DNA of 64,000 bases from Vibrio splendidus (GCF_002873455.1 NZ_MCUN01000052.1:62001-126000), one strand, 5' to 3'. Counted from the first letter of the stretch, positions 36,013 through 45,129 are shown. The notes: a model not told the origin generated them from the sequence alone. Numbers and translations are program-made.

Positions 36013-37161
36013 ATGTCAAAACGTGATTTTTACGAAGTATTAGGCGTAAGCCGCGATGCATCAGAGCGCGATATTAAAAAAGCGTACAAACGCTTAGCGA
36101 TGAAATTCCACCCGGATCGTAATCAGGGTGATGACAGCGCAGCAGACAAATTTAAAGAAGTAAAAGTAGCGTACGAGATCCTAACCGATTCTCAAAAGAA
36201 AGCAGCTTACGACCAATACGGCCACGCAGCTTTTGAACAAGGCGGCATGGGTGGTGGTGGCGGTTACGGCGGCGGTGGCCAAGGTGACTTCGGCGATATC
36301 TTCGGTGATGTGTTTGGCGATATCTTTGGCGGCGGTCGTCGCGGTGGTGGTCAAGCGCGTGCACAACGTGGCTCTGATTTACGTTACAACATGGAGCTTT
36401 CTCTAGAAGAAGCAGTTCGTGGTGTATCTAAAGAGATTGAAGTACCAACACTTGTTGAATGTGACATTTGTGACGGTAGCGGCGCGAAAGCGGGTTCTTC
36501 TGCACAAACGTGTGGTACTTGTCATGGCCACGGCCAGGTACAAATGCGCCAAGGTTTCTTTGCGGTTCAACAGACTTGTCCTACTTGTAACGGTAAAGGC
36601 AAGATCATCAAAGACCCATGTAACTCATGTCATGGTCAAGGTCGCAAACAGAAGACGAAAACGCTTAACGTTAAGATCCCAGCAGGTGTTGATACTGGTG
36701 ATCGCATTCGTCTATCTGGCGAAGGCGAAGCAGGGGAGCACGGCGCTCCAGCTGGCGACTTGTACGTACAAGTACACGTAAAAGAGCACAACATCTTTGA
36801 GCGTGACGGCAACAACCTTTACTGTGAAGTGCCAGTAAGCTTCTCTATGGCTGCTTTAGGCGGTGAAGTTGAAGTTCCAACACTGGATGGTCGTGTAAAC
36901 CTTAAAGTGCCAGAAGAAACACAAACGGGCCGTATGTTCCGTATGCGTGGCAAAGGCGTGAAAGGCGTTCGTGGCGGCGGTGTGGGTGACCTAATCGTTA
37001 AGCTAGTGGTTGAAACTCCGGTTAAGCTAAGCTCTCGTCAAAAAGAACTACTGCGTGAATTTGAAGAAACATGTTGTGGTGAAGCGGCAAGCAAGCACAA
37101 GCCAAAATCTGAAGGTTTCTTCAGCGGTGTGAAAAACTTCTTCGATGACCTAACTAAGTAA
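36013..37161 (+). CDS. dnaJ: DnaJ, Hsp40 co-chaperone
   Basis: DnaJ loads substrates on DnaK and stimulates its ATPase. The 382-residue protein begins MSKRDFYEVLGVSRDASERD and has the J-domain HPD motif (KFHPDRN) near residue 33. A Gly/Phe-rich region follows at about 77-120. Four CxxCxGxG zinc motifs (CDICDGSG, CGTCHGHG, CPTCNGKG, CNSCHGQG) lie at about 150-210, then the C-terminal substrate domains. Confidence 0.98.
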   Translation: MSKRDFYEVLGVSRDASERDIKKAYKRLAMKFHPDRNQGDDSAADKFKEVKVAYEILTDSQKKAAYDQYGHAAFEQGGMGGGGGYGGGGQGDFGDIFGDVFGDIFGGGRRGGGQARAQRGSDLRYNMELSLEEAVRGVSKEIEVPTLVECDICDGSGAKAGSSAQTCGTCHGHGQVQMRQGFFAVQQTCPTCNGKGKIIKDPCNSCHGQGRKQKTKTLNVKIPAGVDTGDRIRLSGEGEAGEHGAPAGDLYVQVHVKEHNIFERDGNNLYCEVPVSFSMAALGGEVEVPTLDGRVNLKVPEETQTGRMFRMRGKGVKGVRGGGVGDLIVKLVVETPVKLSSRQKELLREFEETCCGEAASKHKPKSEGFFSGVKNFFDDLTK

Positions 37162-37183
37162 TTGATAGTAATTTGAACATTTT

Positions 37184-37211
37184 AAAGCCTGCCAGTGTGC
37201 AGGCTTTTTTG
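37184..37211 (+). terminator. dnaJ terminator
   Basis: Stem AAAGCCTGC/GCAGGCTTT with loop CAGTGT and T6. Confidence 0.9.
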
Positions 37212-37298
37212 TATCTGTAGATCGGAGAAAAGAAGCTCAGAGAAGAAAAAGTCGAGATTTCTCAGATAAATTATCGAGCCCTTTGGTGGTTGCTCTTG

Positions 37299-37730
37299 TT
37301 ACTTCCAACACGCTTCTGGCTTTGAAACACCTGAGTGGTGCAATTCCAAGATATCGGTAATTGAATCTAAACATCCATCATTCACTTGTTGCGAAAGTGG
37401 TTCAGCTTGAATGGAATAAGTAGTGCTACTGGCCGAAATTGCTAACGTGTAGCGACTAGTGTCGATATCGCAAAACAAGCATGTCCCTCCTGAAATAATA
37501 TTCTCCGCTGCGGATGCATAGTTTCCTGTATATAGGGTTTCTATCTCCAGTTGCATCTTGGTCATATCGGCTAAAGCAGTGACTCGATGTGCTTTGATTA
37601 CATGGCTTGTATAACTTGGGTAAGCTATGGCGCCGAGTATCCCCATAATGACAACAGCGAGCAATAATTCGATCAATGTCATCCCTCTAATGCTTAACTT
37701 GTTGTTGTTACATATATTTTTTCGAATCAT
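37299..37730 (-). CDS. pilE: PilE-like type IV minor pilin
   Basis: A type IV prepilin of 143 residues from the ATG at 37730 (a longer frame adds 17 residues without support). The prepilin peptidase site is IRG followed by MTLIELLLAVVIMGILGA; +1 is Met rather than Phe, +5 Glu is kept. Four cysteines are present, two close together (CLFC) and two near the C-terminus, which suggests a disulfide-stabilised head. It is divergent from fimT. In V. cholerae the same place (as I recall, VC0857) belongs to the chitin-regulated DNA-uptake pilus. Confidence 0.88.
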   Translation of the reverse strand: MIRKNICNNNKLSIRGMTLIELLLAVVIMGILGAIAYPSYTSHVIKAHRVTALADMTKMQLEIETLYTGNYASAAENIISGGTCLFCDIDTSRYTLAISASSTTYSIQAEPLSQQVNDGCLDSITDILELHHSGVSKPEACWK

Positions 37731-37832
37731 CACGAGTAATTTCCTTTGATATCTCTGCCTATTTTTCTCCGGTGGTAGCATCGGCGCAAGATTAAATACG
37801 GTTACGAACGGTATTACATAGGAAATTGGGAA

Positions 37833-38339
37833 ATGACTCGCGGGTTTACTTTATTAGAGCTGTTAATCACGGTGTCGGTGTTATCGATACTGATAGCGAC
37901 GGCTGCCCCGAACTTTAGTTCAGTAACGCAAACCGTGAAGATGCAACGATTGGCTAGCGAGTTGAATGGTTTTCTTATTCAGGCTAAGTCAGAGTCAGTA
38001 AAAAGGAATCAAGATCTTTGGGTTCACTTCTCAATGGAAAAGAATGAAATGCAGTCAGCTGGAGATTGGACTATTTGGTTAAAACCTACCGAAGACTTGT
38101 CAGGTGAGACCCTATTACAGTTGTCGGGCGAACCTTTTCGTGACCTTTCTTTTTCTCATAACTACACCGGAGATAGAATCAGTTTTGAGAGCGTTCGTGG
38201 AAGGCCCTCTCGAGGGACTCTTTCTCTGGCTCCCAATACGGCTTCAACCGATCGACTTTTGATCAAGTTATCCAGTCCTCCGGGGCGTATTAAGGTGTGT
38301 GGCGAGTCGAGTGCGAAGTATGGCTATGATGCGTGTTAA
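37833..38339 (+). CDS. fimT: FimT/GspH-type minor pilin
   Basis: A 168-residue prepilin with the cleavage site TRG/FTLLELLITVSVLSILIA at the very N-terminus (short leader of three residues). The C-terminal region SSPPGRIKVCGESSAKYGYDAC resembles FimT/GspH heads with a Cys pair. It is the first gene of a tightly packed cluster of four. FimT homologues bind DNA in natural transformation in other genera; a role in DNA uptake here is inference. Confidence 0.86.
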   Translation: MTRGFTLLELLITVSVLSILIATAAPNFSSVTQTVKMQRLASELNGFLIQAKSESVKRNQDLWVHFSMEKNEMQSAGDWTIWLKPTEDLSGETLLQLSGEPFRDLSFSHNYTGDRISFESVRGRPSRGTLSLAPNTASTDRLLIKLSSPPGRIKVCGESSAKYGYDAC

Positions 38340-38952
38340 GGCAATAGTCACAGCTCCTCACAAGCAGCAAGGCACATCACTGATTGAATTAATGGTGGCC
38401 TCTGTGATTGGCGTGTTCGCTATTTCGATTATTGGCAGTGTGTTTATTACGGGACAAAGAATCGCTAAAGATAAAGGCATTGAGTTGTTGCTGCTGCAAA
38501 ACCTAACCAGCACCATGCAGGTTATGAAAGAAGATATCCAGCGAGCGGGTTACGATGGTTCAAACGGTGATTCCATAAAGCTATCTGGAGCGAGTAACAC
38601 CATCCAAGTGAGTGGCGGTATTGCGGTTGGTTTTGTTTATTTCAGAGAGGGTTCCAACGATAACAAAGATAATCGAAATATCGTTTATCGGAAAGATGGC
38701 ACTAGGCTACAAATTTGTGAAAAGGGCACTACTGTGTCCGAGGCGGTCCTCACATTTAGTCAGGTTACTGGATGTTACTCGTTGTTTGATGAAAGTATTC
38801 TCGAGGTAGACGAATTCAATATTTCTTCTCGGGTATTGGAGCAAAATTCAGTTAAAACTATGCTGACTGATATCAGCATTGCGGCATCCATTCCAACTGC
38901 AGGTGTTTCCAAATCGATTTCGGTTTCCGTTAAGCAGAGGAACTGGCAATGA
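38320..38952 (+). CDS. pilW: PilW-type minor pilin
   Basis: A prepilin whose N-terminus reads QQGTSLIELMVASVIGVFAISII, so processing would occur after the glycine with Thr at +1 and Glu at +5. Several ATG codons exist at 38320, 38326 and 38329; I use 38320. The start overlaps the end of fimT. A C-terminal region of beta-sheet character follows, with Cys at LQICEKG and VTGCYS. It ends in an ATGA overlap with the next gene. Confidence 0.82.
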   Translation: MAMMRVKAIVTAPHKQQGTSLIELMVASVIGVFAISIIGSVFITGQRIAKDKGIELLLLQNLTSTMQVMKEDIQRAGYDGSNGDSIKLSGASNTIQVSGGIAVGFVYFREGSNDNKDNRNIVYRKDGTRLQICEKGTTVSEAVLTFSQVTGCYSLFDESILEVDEFNISSRVLEQNSVKTMLTDISIAASIPTAGVSKSISVSVKQRNWQ

Positions 38953-40289
38953 TGATGTTTAGAAAGCAGAGTGGTGTGGTGACTTTATTGATTACATCAG
39001 TGCTTTTAATCGGTGCTTTAGTGGTGACGTTAGGCACGTACCGCAGTGTATTCCATCAAATTAAAGTGGCTCAGAATGAGGTTCAGGGAAGACAAGAACA
39101 TTGGCGTTCGGAAGGCGGCTTAGAATGTACCTACTCCTACTTACTTGAATTAGATAAAACCATTGCTGATATCAAAGACGCGGGTGCCCGACCTGCAGAT
39201 TTTTCTGATTGGTGTTCCCCATACGAAAATCAACCGCAAATTGAAATCTCTGATAGTGCGATTTCTAGCGCTTACGTTGTGGCGTCATCCTCGAATGCGC
39301 AGTCTCTTTTTAAGACAATAAGAGAAAGCTCCCAACTTGGAAGTGGGGCGATTCAATCAACAGGGCCGATTGAGATCATTGGTACATTAAGTCTGAAGCC
39401 GACAGTAAAAGAAGAACCGATCAGTGGTAATGAATATGAATGCGTCAGTGTTACTTTTGCCGACCTTTTTACTTACCAATACGATTCAACGCATGGTGAT
39501 TCAGGACAAACGTTAGGCTTAGAAGTGCTCGACCCAAGTGCGGATGGTCCGTTTTCTGGTTTTGATGGCGTGTGTGACAGTGAATATAAAACGGAGATAC
39601 CCAAAGGTAATTCGGGAAGTCGCTATTCAATCTATGCACCTGACTCCTCTCAAGGAACGAATCCGCCTCCCTTCCAAAAAGACTTTAATCCTGATCCAAA
39701 TATGAACCCGTTTTATACTTTCTTTGGTATCGCGAAAACGGATCAAAATATTGTCGACTTATCACAAGACACTGACCTTTTTAAGCACGTACAGATACTG
39801 AATGCGACAGAGTGTGGCACCGAAATCATGGACCATTTTACTTCTGGGCAAACCAAGGGGTTGTGGGTTGAGGGAAATTGCCATATCAATTCAGCGGTTG
39901 CCGCCGCCAACAATCAATCTCAACTTCTGGTGATTCAAGATGGTGTGCTCGCGTTAAATGGTGCCATGACTTACAACGGTGTGATTTATCATTTGGTCGA
40001 TTATCAAAAGAGCCATGTTAAAACTCGTATAGATGACTTCTGGGAAGCGCTTGTTACTCCCAATGTATTTGCACCGTTTATCAAAGACATCGATGACGCG
40101 ACCGTCCTGAAAAAAAGTGTCGGGATTCAATTTGCTTCTGGTTTACCTTCAGGTGGCCTGATCTTCGATTCACCACTTGGTGTGACAACGATTGTGGGTG
40201 ATATGGATTTGGATTTTCGTTCAGAGTCTAATCCAAGCGATCCGCCTTCGATTTATCAGTGGAAGCGAGGATCATGGAATGACTTCTAA
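38949..40289 (+). CDS. PilX-position pilus assembly protein, unusually long
   Basis: A 446-residue protein in the place of PilX. It begins FRKQSGVVTLLITSVLLIGALVV, a prepilin-like hydrophobic segment with QSG before it but with no Glu at +5, as in PilX/GspK-like proteins. The long C-terminal part has cysteines (LECTYS, DWCSPY, YECVSV, GVCDSEY, ATECGTE, GNCHIN). Typical PilX is near 200 residues, so it carries a large extra domain. Its ATG overlaps the pilW stop, and its own stop overlaps pilV. The extra domain is unrecognised. Confidence 0.75.
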   Translation: MMMFRKQSGVVTLLITSVLLIGALVVTLGTYRSVFHQIKVAQNEVQGRQEHWRSEGGLECTYSYLLELDKTIADIKDAGARPADFSDWCSPYENQPQIEISDSAISSAYVVASSSNAQSLFKTIRESSQLGSGAIQSTGPIEIIGTLSLKPTVKEEPISGNEYECVSVTFADLFTYQYDSTHGDSGQTLGLEVLDPSADGPFSGFDGVCDSEYKTEIPKGNSGSRYSIYAPDSSQGTNPPPFQKDFNPDPNMNPFYTFFGIAKTDQNIVDLSQDTDLFKHVQILNATECGTEIMDHFTSGQTKGLWVEGNCHINSAVAAANNQSQLLVIQDGVLALNGAMTYNGVIYHLVDYQKSHVKTRIDDFWEALVTPNVFAPFIKDIDDATVLKKSVGIQFASGLPSGGLIFDSPLGVTTIVGDMDLDFRSESNPSDPPSIYQWKRGSWNDF

Positions 40290-40728
40290 ACATCAAGGTT
40301 TCAGTTTGATAGAGGTGCTCATCTCGTTTTTGCTTATCGGTGTGGCTTCGTTGGGGTTGGTTAAACTGCAGGTCTATGCGGAACAAAAATCGGACTTTGC
40401 GCTTCACAGTGTGGAGGCTCTGCATTTTGCTGAAAGTCAGATGGAATATTATCGGACTCGAGTATCGGACGTGAGTGGGGCGGTCGGATTAATCCCTTTT
40501 TCGGATCTCAATCAAGCGAGTTACTGTCTGAACACGGCAAGTTCAGTTCCCTTGTCCGGTTTATCCGGCTCTGCCTATGCGATGACATGCGAAGTGATAA
40601 ATGCCAATGGTGCTTTGTCTGGCGCTTTGAAAAACATTACGGTGACTGTTGCATGGCAAGATCGTATGAATAAATCGCAAAGCATTTACCTTGAAACTAT
40701 GCTCTCCAAATACAGTGAGTTTGACTGA
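40279..40728 (+). CDS. pilV: PilV-type minor pilin
   Basis: Start set at the ATG 40279 (MTSKHQGFSLIEVLISFLL), 11 bases inside the previous gene; an upstream frame would add 29 residues before the prepilin site and is rejected. The leader KHQG/FSLIEVLISF is a classical class III signal. Length is 149 residues. Cysteines at SYCLNT and MTCEVI may bond. It is the last gene of the cluster. Confidence 0.87.
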   Translation: MTSKHQGFSLIEVLISFLLIGVASLGLVKLQVYAEQKSDFALHSVEALHFAESQMEYYRTRVSDVSGAVGLIPFSDLNQASYCLNTASSVPLSGLSGSAYAMTCEVINANGALSGALKNITVTVAWQDRMNKSQSIYLETMLSKYSEFD

Positions 40729-41025
40729 TCCCGAAGCAAACGTTTACTGCATGCTAAGGCTCCCTCCCACCCTTTTACTGATAATTTTCACTCATCGGAC
40801 ATTGTTTGCTTACTGGTTAAAAGTCTGTATATAGAATGGTGTTTTTTGTGTTTTTATATTGTTGCCGTTGCATGGCATTTTTGCAAAATATGTCTCCATT
40901 TATGGAAAATAAGGTGGAATCTTGTGCTTTTTAATGACGACTTTAATAGAATATGTGCTGTACCAATAGGCCATGGTCCCAACTTATATTAGGCCTAAAC
41001 AAACAACATCACATATGGAGTTACC

Positions 41026-42404
41026 ATGAGTAACCAAGCCGTAAAAAAAGCACCATCGACTGAGAAGATCAGTGGGATGGACCGCTTTCTAAACTTCATT
41101 GAACGCGCCGGCAACAAAATCCCAGATCCAGCAATCCTGTTCTTCTGGGCTCTAGTTATTGTATGGGTAGCATCTGCACTTTTGTCGAATCTTTCATTCG
41201 ATCTAATCAACCCTCAAACGGGTGCTGCTCTAGAAGTAAACAACCTATTAACTGGTGAAGCGCTTGCTAGCTTCCTAGCGAATATGGTTACCACGTTCAC
41301 AGGCTTTGCACCGCTAGGCATCGTACTTGTTGCTATGCTGGGTGTTGGCGTTGCTGACTCTTCAGGCTTCATTACGACTGGCCTTAAGAAGATGCTGAAC
41401 TTCACGCCAGCTAAACTACTAACACCAATGCTAATTCTTGTTGCTATCGTGTCTCACACAGCAGCAGATGCAGGTTACGTTCTAGTAATTCCTCTTGGCG
41501 GCATCATCTTCCACGCAGCGGGTCGTCACCCTCTAGCGGGTATTGCAGCAGCATTTGCTGGTGTATCAGGTGGTTTCTCTGCGAACTTCATTCCTTCAGG
41601 TATTGATCCGCTACTAGCTGGTTTCACTCAAACAGCGGCAAACGTTCTTGACCCTGCATACGTGATTAATCCTCTAGCCAACATCTTCTTTACTGGTTTG
41701 TCTTCAATTCTTATTGTTGCAATTGGTTGGTATGTAACAGAGAAAGTTATTGAGCCTCGCCTTGCTAACACACCTGTCGATGAAGATGCAGAACAAGCAC
41801 CAGACTTAGGTACGTTCACGGCGATTGAATCTAAAGCATTCAAATTCGCTGGTTGGGCAATGGTTGCGGGTATTGGTCTGCTTATCGCTGCTTTGGTTCC
41901 TGAAAATTCAGCACTTCGTTCGCCTGAAGGTGAGCTAACAGCATTCTCTGCACCAGTGATGAAGTCTATCGTTCCTCTGATCTTCATCCTGTTTATTATT
42001 CCGGGTATCGTCTACGGCCGTGTAGCGGGTACTTTCAAGAATAGTAATGATGTTATCAAAGCAATGTCTGAGACGATGGCAACGATGGGCGCATACATTG
42101 TAATGTCGTTCTTCTGTGCTCAGTTCCTATGCTAATGGTTGTGGGTATCTCTCCAGAGCTATCTCAAGCGGCTTACCGTGTAGGCGATTCAGTGTCTAAC
42201 ATCATCTCTCCACTAATGGTGTTCTTCCCACTGGTTGTTGTTTACTGTCAACGTTACGTTAAGTCGACAGGTATCGGTACACTAGCTTCTCTAATGATGC
42301 CATTCTCGATTGCTATGCTAATCGGTTGGTCAATCTTCTTGCTAGCTTACTGGGCTCTTGGTATCCCACTAGGTATCCAAGCTCCTTACACTTACACAAT
42401 GTAA
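41026..42404 (+). pseudogene. AbgT-family transporter broken by deletion and frameshift
   Basis: AbgT-family proteins export or import p-aminobenzoyl-glutamate or sulfonamide-like compounds. The 5' part (41026-42135) has 369 residues, from MSNQAVKKAPSTEKISGMDR through the family blocks NKIPDPAILFFWA and SHTAADAGYVLVIPLGG to SFFCAQFLC, then a stop. The 3' part continues in another frame from 42129 (MLMVVGISPELSQAAYRVGD) to a normal end. The roughly 60 residues expected between these two blocks are missing. This points to a deletion of length 3n+1 near 42121-42135. It removes at least two membrane segments, so the product should not work. Confidence 0.88.
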
Positions 42405-42445
42405 GCTAAGTACTAAAAGCAAAATTTAGTAAGATAAAATCATCG

Positions 42446-42478
42446 AAGCCCGCACCGAAATGTGCGGGCTTTTTTTTG
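42446..42478 (+). terminator. Terminator after the abgT-family pseudogene
   Basis: Perfect stem AAGCCCGCAC/GTGCGGGCTT with loop CGAAAT and T8. Confidence 0.92.
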
Positions 42479-42497
42479 CTATCCTTTTCTACTTTTT

Positions 42498-42570
42498 TAT
42501 CCAAGATTTTTATAGCCAAGACTTTCAATATCCAAAACTTTTTATATCCAAAACTTTTTATATTCAAAAT
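42498..42570 (+). repeat. Degenerate 16-bp tandem repeat upstream of the CorC-like gene
   Basis: Units read TATCCAAGATTTTTA, TAGCCAAGACTTTCAA, TATCCAAAACTTTTTA (twice, identical) and the start of a fifth TATTCAAAAT. The array lies 70 bases before the start codon, so copy number could alter promoter spacing. Confidence 0.75.
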
Positions 42571-42639
42571 AAAGGCACTCAGCTTATACTCCGGATTACG
42601 GCTAATTGTTGGCCGGTAAAATTAGGAAATCCAATCCAC

Positions 42640-43929
42640 ATGAAAATTCTGCTTTTAGTAGGGTTAATTGTTTTAAATGGTCTGTTTGCCATGTCAGAGA
42701 TTGCACTGGTAGCAGCAAAGAATAGTCGGCTGAAACGCTTAGCCGAAAAACATCGCTCCGCTCAGGTTGCTCTTGATCTCAAAGAAAACCCAACCCGCTT
42801 CCTTTCAACCATTCAAATCGGTATCACGGTAATCGGCCTACTCAGCGGTATTGTGGGCGAAGCGACGCTATCTGCGCCACTGGCCGTTCAACTTGAGCTG
42901 TGGGGATTAGACCCAACACAAGCGAATATCTTGTCTACTGCGGTAGTCGTTGTCGGTATTACTTACTTCGCGATTGTTGTGGGTGAGTTGGTGCCAAAAC
43001 GTTTTGCTCAATCCCAAGCTGAAAATATTGCTGTGCTGGTAGCGCTGCCTATCTTCTGGTTATCAAAAATTGCGACGCCGTTTGTTTTTGCGTTGTCAGC
43101 ATCAACCGAAGGTATTCTTAAGTTAATGGGACGTGGTGGCGAAGAAGACAGTGTGACTGAAGACGATATTCATGCACTCGTGAAAGAGGGCTCTGAATCT
43201 GGTGTGATAGAACGTGGTGAGCAAGAGATGATTCGTAACATCTTGCAGCTTGATGATCGTCTTGTAAGCTCTTTGATGACGCCACGTCGAGACGTCGACT
43301 TTTTGGATATTGAGCAACCTGTAGAGCAGATATTTAAGAAACTGCGCTCTTCAAAGCACAGTGTGTTTCCACTGTGCCAAGATCACCTCAATAAAGTGGT
43401 CGGAACGGTGTCGGCCAAAGCCTTGCTTAATCAGGCGGGCAATTTAAGTATCCAAGTGATCATGGGGCTATCTAAGTCTCCGATTTATGTTCCAGAATCG
43501 ATGAAGGCACTGCGTTTACTTGGCTACTTTAAAGAATCGGGTACAGAGATGGCATTCATTGTTGATGAGTATGGCGATGTGCAAGGCCTTGTGACTCACT
43601 ATGACATTCTCGAGGCGATTGCTGGTGAGCTATCCAATAACCCGAATGACCTATGGACAGAGCAAGTTGAAGGCGGGTTGTTGGTGGATGGATTGATCCC
43701 TATCAGTGAGCTCAAGAACCGCTTAGAGCTGTCAGAGTTAGAAGGGGAAAGCGAAGGCTTCCAAACATTGAATGGCCTTATCACTTGGTTAATCGGGCGT
43801 TTACCCGATACGGGAGAAGTCGTTCAGTGTCAGCAATGGCAGTTTGAAATCATCTCGGTCGAGAACAACCGTATCGTGAGTGTTAAAGCGACGCAGATAG
43901 CTAATGATTTAGGTGATGCTGTCAGTTAG
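42640..43929 (+). CDS. CorC/HlyC-family membrane protein (DUF21-CBS-CorC)
   Basis: From the ATG at 42640 (TTAGGA upstream) the product is 429 residues; a 60-codon upstream extension reads through the terminator and repeat and is rejected. A DUF21 membrane domain (about 1-180; LIVLNGLFAMSEIALVAAKNSRL, GITVIGLLSGIVGEATLS) is followed by two CBS domains at about 205-335 and a CorC_HlyC domain at about 345-425 (PISELKNRLEL). Members are linked to magnesium and cobalt efflux; the haemolysin name is historical. Confidence 0.9.
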   Translation: MKILLLVGLIVLNGLFAMSEIALVAAKNSRLKRLAEKHRSAQVALDLKENPTRFLSTIQIGITVIGLLSGIVGEATLSAPLAVQLELWGLDPTQANILSTAVVVVGITYFAIVVGELVPKRFAQSQAENIAVLVALPIFWLSKIATPFVFALSASTEGILKLMGRGGEEDSVTEDDIHALVKEGSESGVIERGEQEMIRNILQLDDRLVSSLMTPRRDVDFLDIEQPVEQIFKKLRSSKHSVFPLCQDHLNKVVGTVSAKALLNQAGNLSIQVIMGLSKSPIYVPESMKALRLLGYFKESGTEMAFIVDEYGDVQGLVTHYDILEAIAGELSNNPNDLWTEQVEGGLLVDGLIPISELKNRLELSELEGESEGFQTLNGLITWLIGRLPDTGEVVQCQQWQFEIISVENNRIVSVKATQIANDLGDAVS

Positions 43930-44067
43930 ATAAGCCGCTAGCTAGATATTAACGAATAAGCTCGTACTTATTGTTCATTATCTCTTTATTTTTCATTATC
44001 TCGAAGATTAGGTATGCTTCACCGCATACCTTTTTTGTTTCTTATCCTTTGTTTTCTGGAGTTCCCT

Positions 44068-44652
44068 TTGTCAGACCATCAATTCAGCTCTCAAGATGAA
44101 ATCTTCATGCGACGCGCCATCGAGGTTGCAAAGCAAGCAGAGAAAGAGGGAGAGGTTCCTGTTGGTGCGGTGTTGGTGAAAGATGGGGAGATTATTTCTG
44201 AAGGTTGGAACCGTTCGATTAGCAGCCACGATGCAACGGCACATGCAGAAATCGAAACCTTGCGTAAAGCTGGCCAAACCTTGGAAAACTATCGATTACT
44301 TGATACCACGTTATACGTTACGCTCGAGCCTTGCCCTATGTGTGCTGGTGCGTTGTTGCACAGCCGAGTGAAGCGCATTGTTTTTGGTGCGCCTGACTTA
44401 AAAGCGGGGGCGGCGGGTACGGTATTGAACCTCTTTGAAAGCCAAGCTTCATACCACTATGCCGATGTTGAGCATGGTCTGTTAGAAGAAGAATGCCGTG
44501 AGCAGTTGCAGGCGTTTTTTAAACGTCGTAGAAAAGAGATCAAAGAGAAACGAAAGCAAGAACGCCTGGTGGAAGAGCAGCGTTTAGCTGCCGATAAAGC
44601 AAGTAACAAGAATAAGGTTAGTAACAAGAACAAAGCCTGTAACAAAAAATAG
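44068..44652 (+). CDS. tadA: TadA, tRNA-specific adenosine deaminase
   Basis: TadA makes inosine at position 34 of tRNA-Arg. The zinc and catalytic motifs are HAEIETL near residue 55 and PCPMCAGALLHSRV near 85. I take the TTG at 44068 (LSDHQFSSQDEIF) as start because TGGAG stands seven bases before it; an ATG at 44014 would add 18 hydrophobic residues atypical of the family. Length 194. The C-terminal 40 residues are a lysine-rich tail with repeated SNKNK units, beyond the usual end of the enzyme. Confidence 0.9.
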   Translation: MSDHQFSSQDEIFMRRAIEVAKQAEKEGEVPVGAVLVKDGEIISEGWNRSISSHDATAHAEIETLRKAGQTLENYRLLDTTLYVTLEPCPMCAGALLHSRVKRIVFGAPDLKAGAAGTVLNLFESQASYHYADVEHGLLEEECREQLQAFFKRRRKEIKEKRKQERLVEEQRLAADKASNKNKVSNKNKACNKK

Positions 44653-44663
44653 AAGCAAGTTAT

Positions 44664-44689
44664 CGGCACTCTCTATCGTAAGAGTGCCG
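44664..44689. terminator. Hairpin between tadA and the 44-residue gene
   Basis: Perfect stem CGGCACTCT/AGAGTGCCG with loop CTATCGTA. It lacks a T-tract, so termination is uncertain. It lies between convergent genes. Confidence 0.5.
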
Positions 44690-44714
44690 CAGAAAACTGA
44701 TTCTGAAATGATGT

Positions 44715-44849
44715 TTACTCAGAAAGTATCTGCATGAAAGCACGGTTGCGCCAAATGATCTTTTTCTTATTATTTGAAAGCATACGCTTACGACGGTTTG
44801 CAGCAACGGTCTTATCAAGGCGCTTCGATTTCAGTTTGTTCTTCATCAT
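44715..44849 (-). CDS. Small basic protein of 44 residues
   Basis: A short frame on the minus strand reading MMKNKLKSKRLDKTVAANRR, then KRMLSNNKKKIIWRNRAFMQ, then ILSE. It has an AGGAA ribosome site about nine bases before the first ATG. About one third of the residues are Lys or Arg, and codons look like ordinary Vibrio use. I do not recognise the family. Nucleic-acid or ribosome binding is only suggested by charge. Confidence 0.7.
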   Translation of the reverse strand: MMKNKLKSKRLDKTVAANRRKRMLSNNKKKIIWRNRAFMQILSE

Positions 44850-45129
44850 TTCAACGATTTCCTATTGGTCGTCTGGCTTTGTAATTATGACTTCAGTTTT
44901 AATTATAGTGGCTATTTGTTTATGAGCTCTGTCGCGAACTTAGCGATACTTTCTTAGTAACTATCGCAACGGTCAGTATCTGAACGCAACAGAGCAGAAT
45001 ATCGCTTATGGTGTGTCGTTATAAAGTTCGATTGTTACTGCAATATGACACCTCAAGTTTAATGGTCACGTTGTTTGTTCAATATCTAAATGCGAACCAG
45101 CCAATACGAGCCAGTCGCTAACGCACAAA

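Noticed and set aside
40733..40755. PurR-like AAGCAAACGTTTACTG after pilV
   Set aside because: It lies about 280 bases before a broken transporter gene and has only a half-good match, so a regulatory role is doubtful.
42460..42639. 60-codon extension before the CorC-like gene
   Set aside because: It is translated terminator and tandem repeat; the family begins at MKILLLVGLIVLNGLFAMSE.
44734..44925. Plus-strand frame of 63 codons after tadA
   Set aside because: It is the mirror of the 44-residue minus-strand gene, with a hydrophobic product and no ribosome site.
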